The translations under genes and the position numbers were made by a program. Shown piece by piece: positions 63,344 to 64,000 of a DNA stretch of 64,000 nucleotides. Origin of the DNA: Galdieria sulphuraria (Eukaryota; Rhodophyta; Bangiophyceae; Galdieriales; Galdieriaceae); the NCBI RefSeq assembly GCF_000341285.1, contig NW_005178461.1, positions 62,001 to 126,000 on the forward strand. The letters run 5' to 3'. Below the pieces are notes generated by a model. The model searched no databases and was not told where the DNA came from. It worked only from the letters and a program-made list of their open reading frames with translations. The stretch's first letter is position 1. The number at the start of each line of letters is the position of its first letter.

Positions 63344-64000
63344 ATGGAGAATATGCAACTTAATGGTGATGCTAAACATAGAAAAGCAGGTCGAACTTTG
63401 AGTTCAGCAGTAAGTGTTACAGTTGCAGACTTGTCTCCTCTTCACCGTGCTAGACTTGAATATTTCCCACGCTTGCCGCCGGTAGGTGTCTACCTAATTC
63501 GATTTTTTGGAATAAGAGCCATATATATATATATATATGTTGCGTAGATATTGAAAGGTGCTTTTGGATGGAGAGAGGGAGAACCTACTGATTTTGCTGA
63601 TGACGCCGAAGAAATTAAGAGATATTTTCCTAACCTATATGGACAACCTTCAGTGTTTATAGTACCGAATCGTGGAGGTCCGGTAACCACTGGGAAAACT
63701 TTAAGAGTAGGAGTTGTATTATCCGGAGGTCCAGCACCTGGTGGACATAACGTTATATCCGGACTATTCGACTACCTGTATAACCGAAATAGAGACTCCG
63801 TTCTATTTGGTTTTTTGAACGGTCCAAGCGGTATTATTAAGAACAATTATGTTCAACTGGACGAAGAGAGGATTTATCCATATAGAAATCAAGGAGGATT
63901 TCATATCATTGGTTCGGACAGAACAAAGATTGAGACCCCAGAGCAGTTCCAGAAGGTGGACGAAACTGTAAGAAGTTTGGATTTGGATGGTTTGGTTGTC
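63344..64000 (+). CDS. Pyrophosphate-dependent phosphofructokinase, beta-type, 3' end outside window
   Basis: Exon 1 is 63344-63481; after a 66-nt intron containing an AT repeat, exon 2 runs from 63548 to the window edge. Visible motifs: SPLHRARLEYFPRLPP-ILKG, PNLYGQPSVF, and LRVGVVLSGGPAPGGHNVIS with GFLNGPSGI. GGPAPGG is the PPi-PFK phosphate-binding loop as in plant PFP-beta. The enzyme interconverts fructose 6-phosphate and fructose 1,6-bisphosphate with PPi in the cytosol. Confidence 0.95.
63521..63538. repeat. (AT)n microsatellite inside the first PFP intron
   Basis: About nine AT units lie near the 3' end of the intron, close to the acceptor; may affect amplification or assembly. Confidence 0.85.

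Overview
The window looks like nuclear DNA of a unicellular red alga of the Cyanidiophyceae, most likely Galdieria or a close relative (inference). Protein families are eukaryotic. Genes sit tens to a few hundred bases apart on both strands and many are divergent pairs separated by 40-70 bp. Almost every intron I could resolve is GT-AG and only about 45-56 nt long. Several products look plastid-directed: an NDC1-type NAD(P)H dehydrogenase, histidinol-phosphate aminotransferase, a YqgF/RuvX nuclease and a magnesium-chelatase-H N-domain protein. The density of introns and moderate AT content fit Galdieria better than Cyanidioschyzon. One run of 20 N and one host gene with a frameshift show that this is draft assembly.

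Layout. 1-5.5 kb (+): tail of a nonaspanin, a HEAT-type protein resembling Integrator subunit 4, and EF-1 gamma. 5.6-19.3 kb: mostly minus strand, with a kinesin-12, a GRIP golgin, a GET1/WRB-like protein and a 1907-residue NUP98-NUP96; one plus-strand gene with an FBXO31-type domain lies among them. 19.8-26 kb: YqgF nuclease, a small basic protein, a nucleoplasmin-like acidic protein, a frameshifted SIRT6/7-like sirtuin and a gapped MFS transporter. 26.4-32.7 kb (+): IPI1/TEX10-like protein, a PH-domain protein and NDC1. 32.7-40 kb (-): CTF8 (three small exons), UBR7, a Swiss-Army-Knife HAD protein, an unidentified multi-exon tail, a NUMOD3 protein and a long cryptochrome. 40.8-45.4 kb (+): NUP58, a small plastid-type membrane protein and a CHLH-N-domain/tandem-repeat fusion. 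45.4-53.8 kb: PAT1, an APEM9/PEX26-like protein, AsnRS, site-2 protease, TspO and a tandem-WH2 protein. 54.2-64 kb: PARL rhomboid, ZNHIT2, selenocysteine elongation factor, HisC, TRM112, proteasome alpha4, NUP54 and the 5' part of PPi-dependent phosphofructokinase.

The genes are mainly housekeeping and not an operon or a mobile island. No transposon, virus-like element, rRNA, tRNA or CRISPR array was recognised. The least ordinary items are: (1) a protein joining the N-terminal domain of Mg-chelatase subunit H to about five or six GR-DL-AI-HGG repeats, without the chelatase catalytic region; (2) a cryptochrome with a very long tail ending in a compact domain resembling primase-type winged helices; (3) a conserved-looking multi-exon coding tail at 35.5-35.9 kb that I could not name; and (4) E2F-like TTTCCCGCC/TTGGCGCC sites just upstream of CTF8, UBR7 and other genes.
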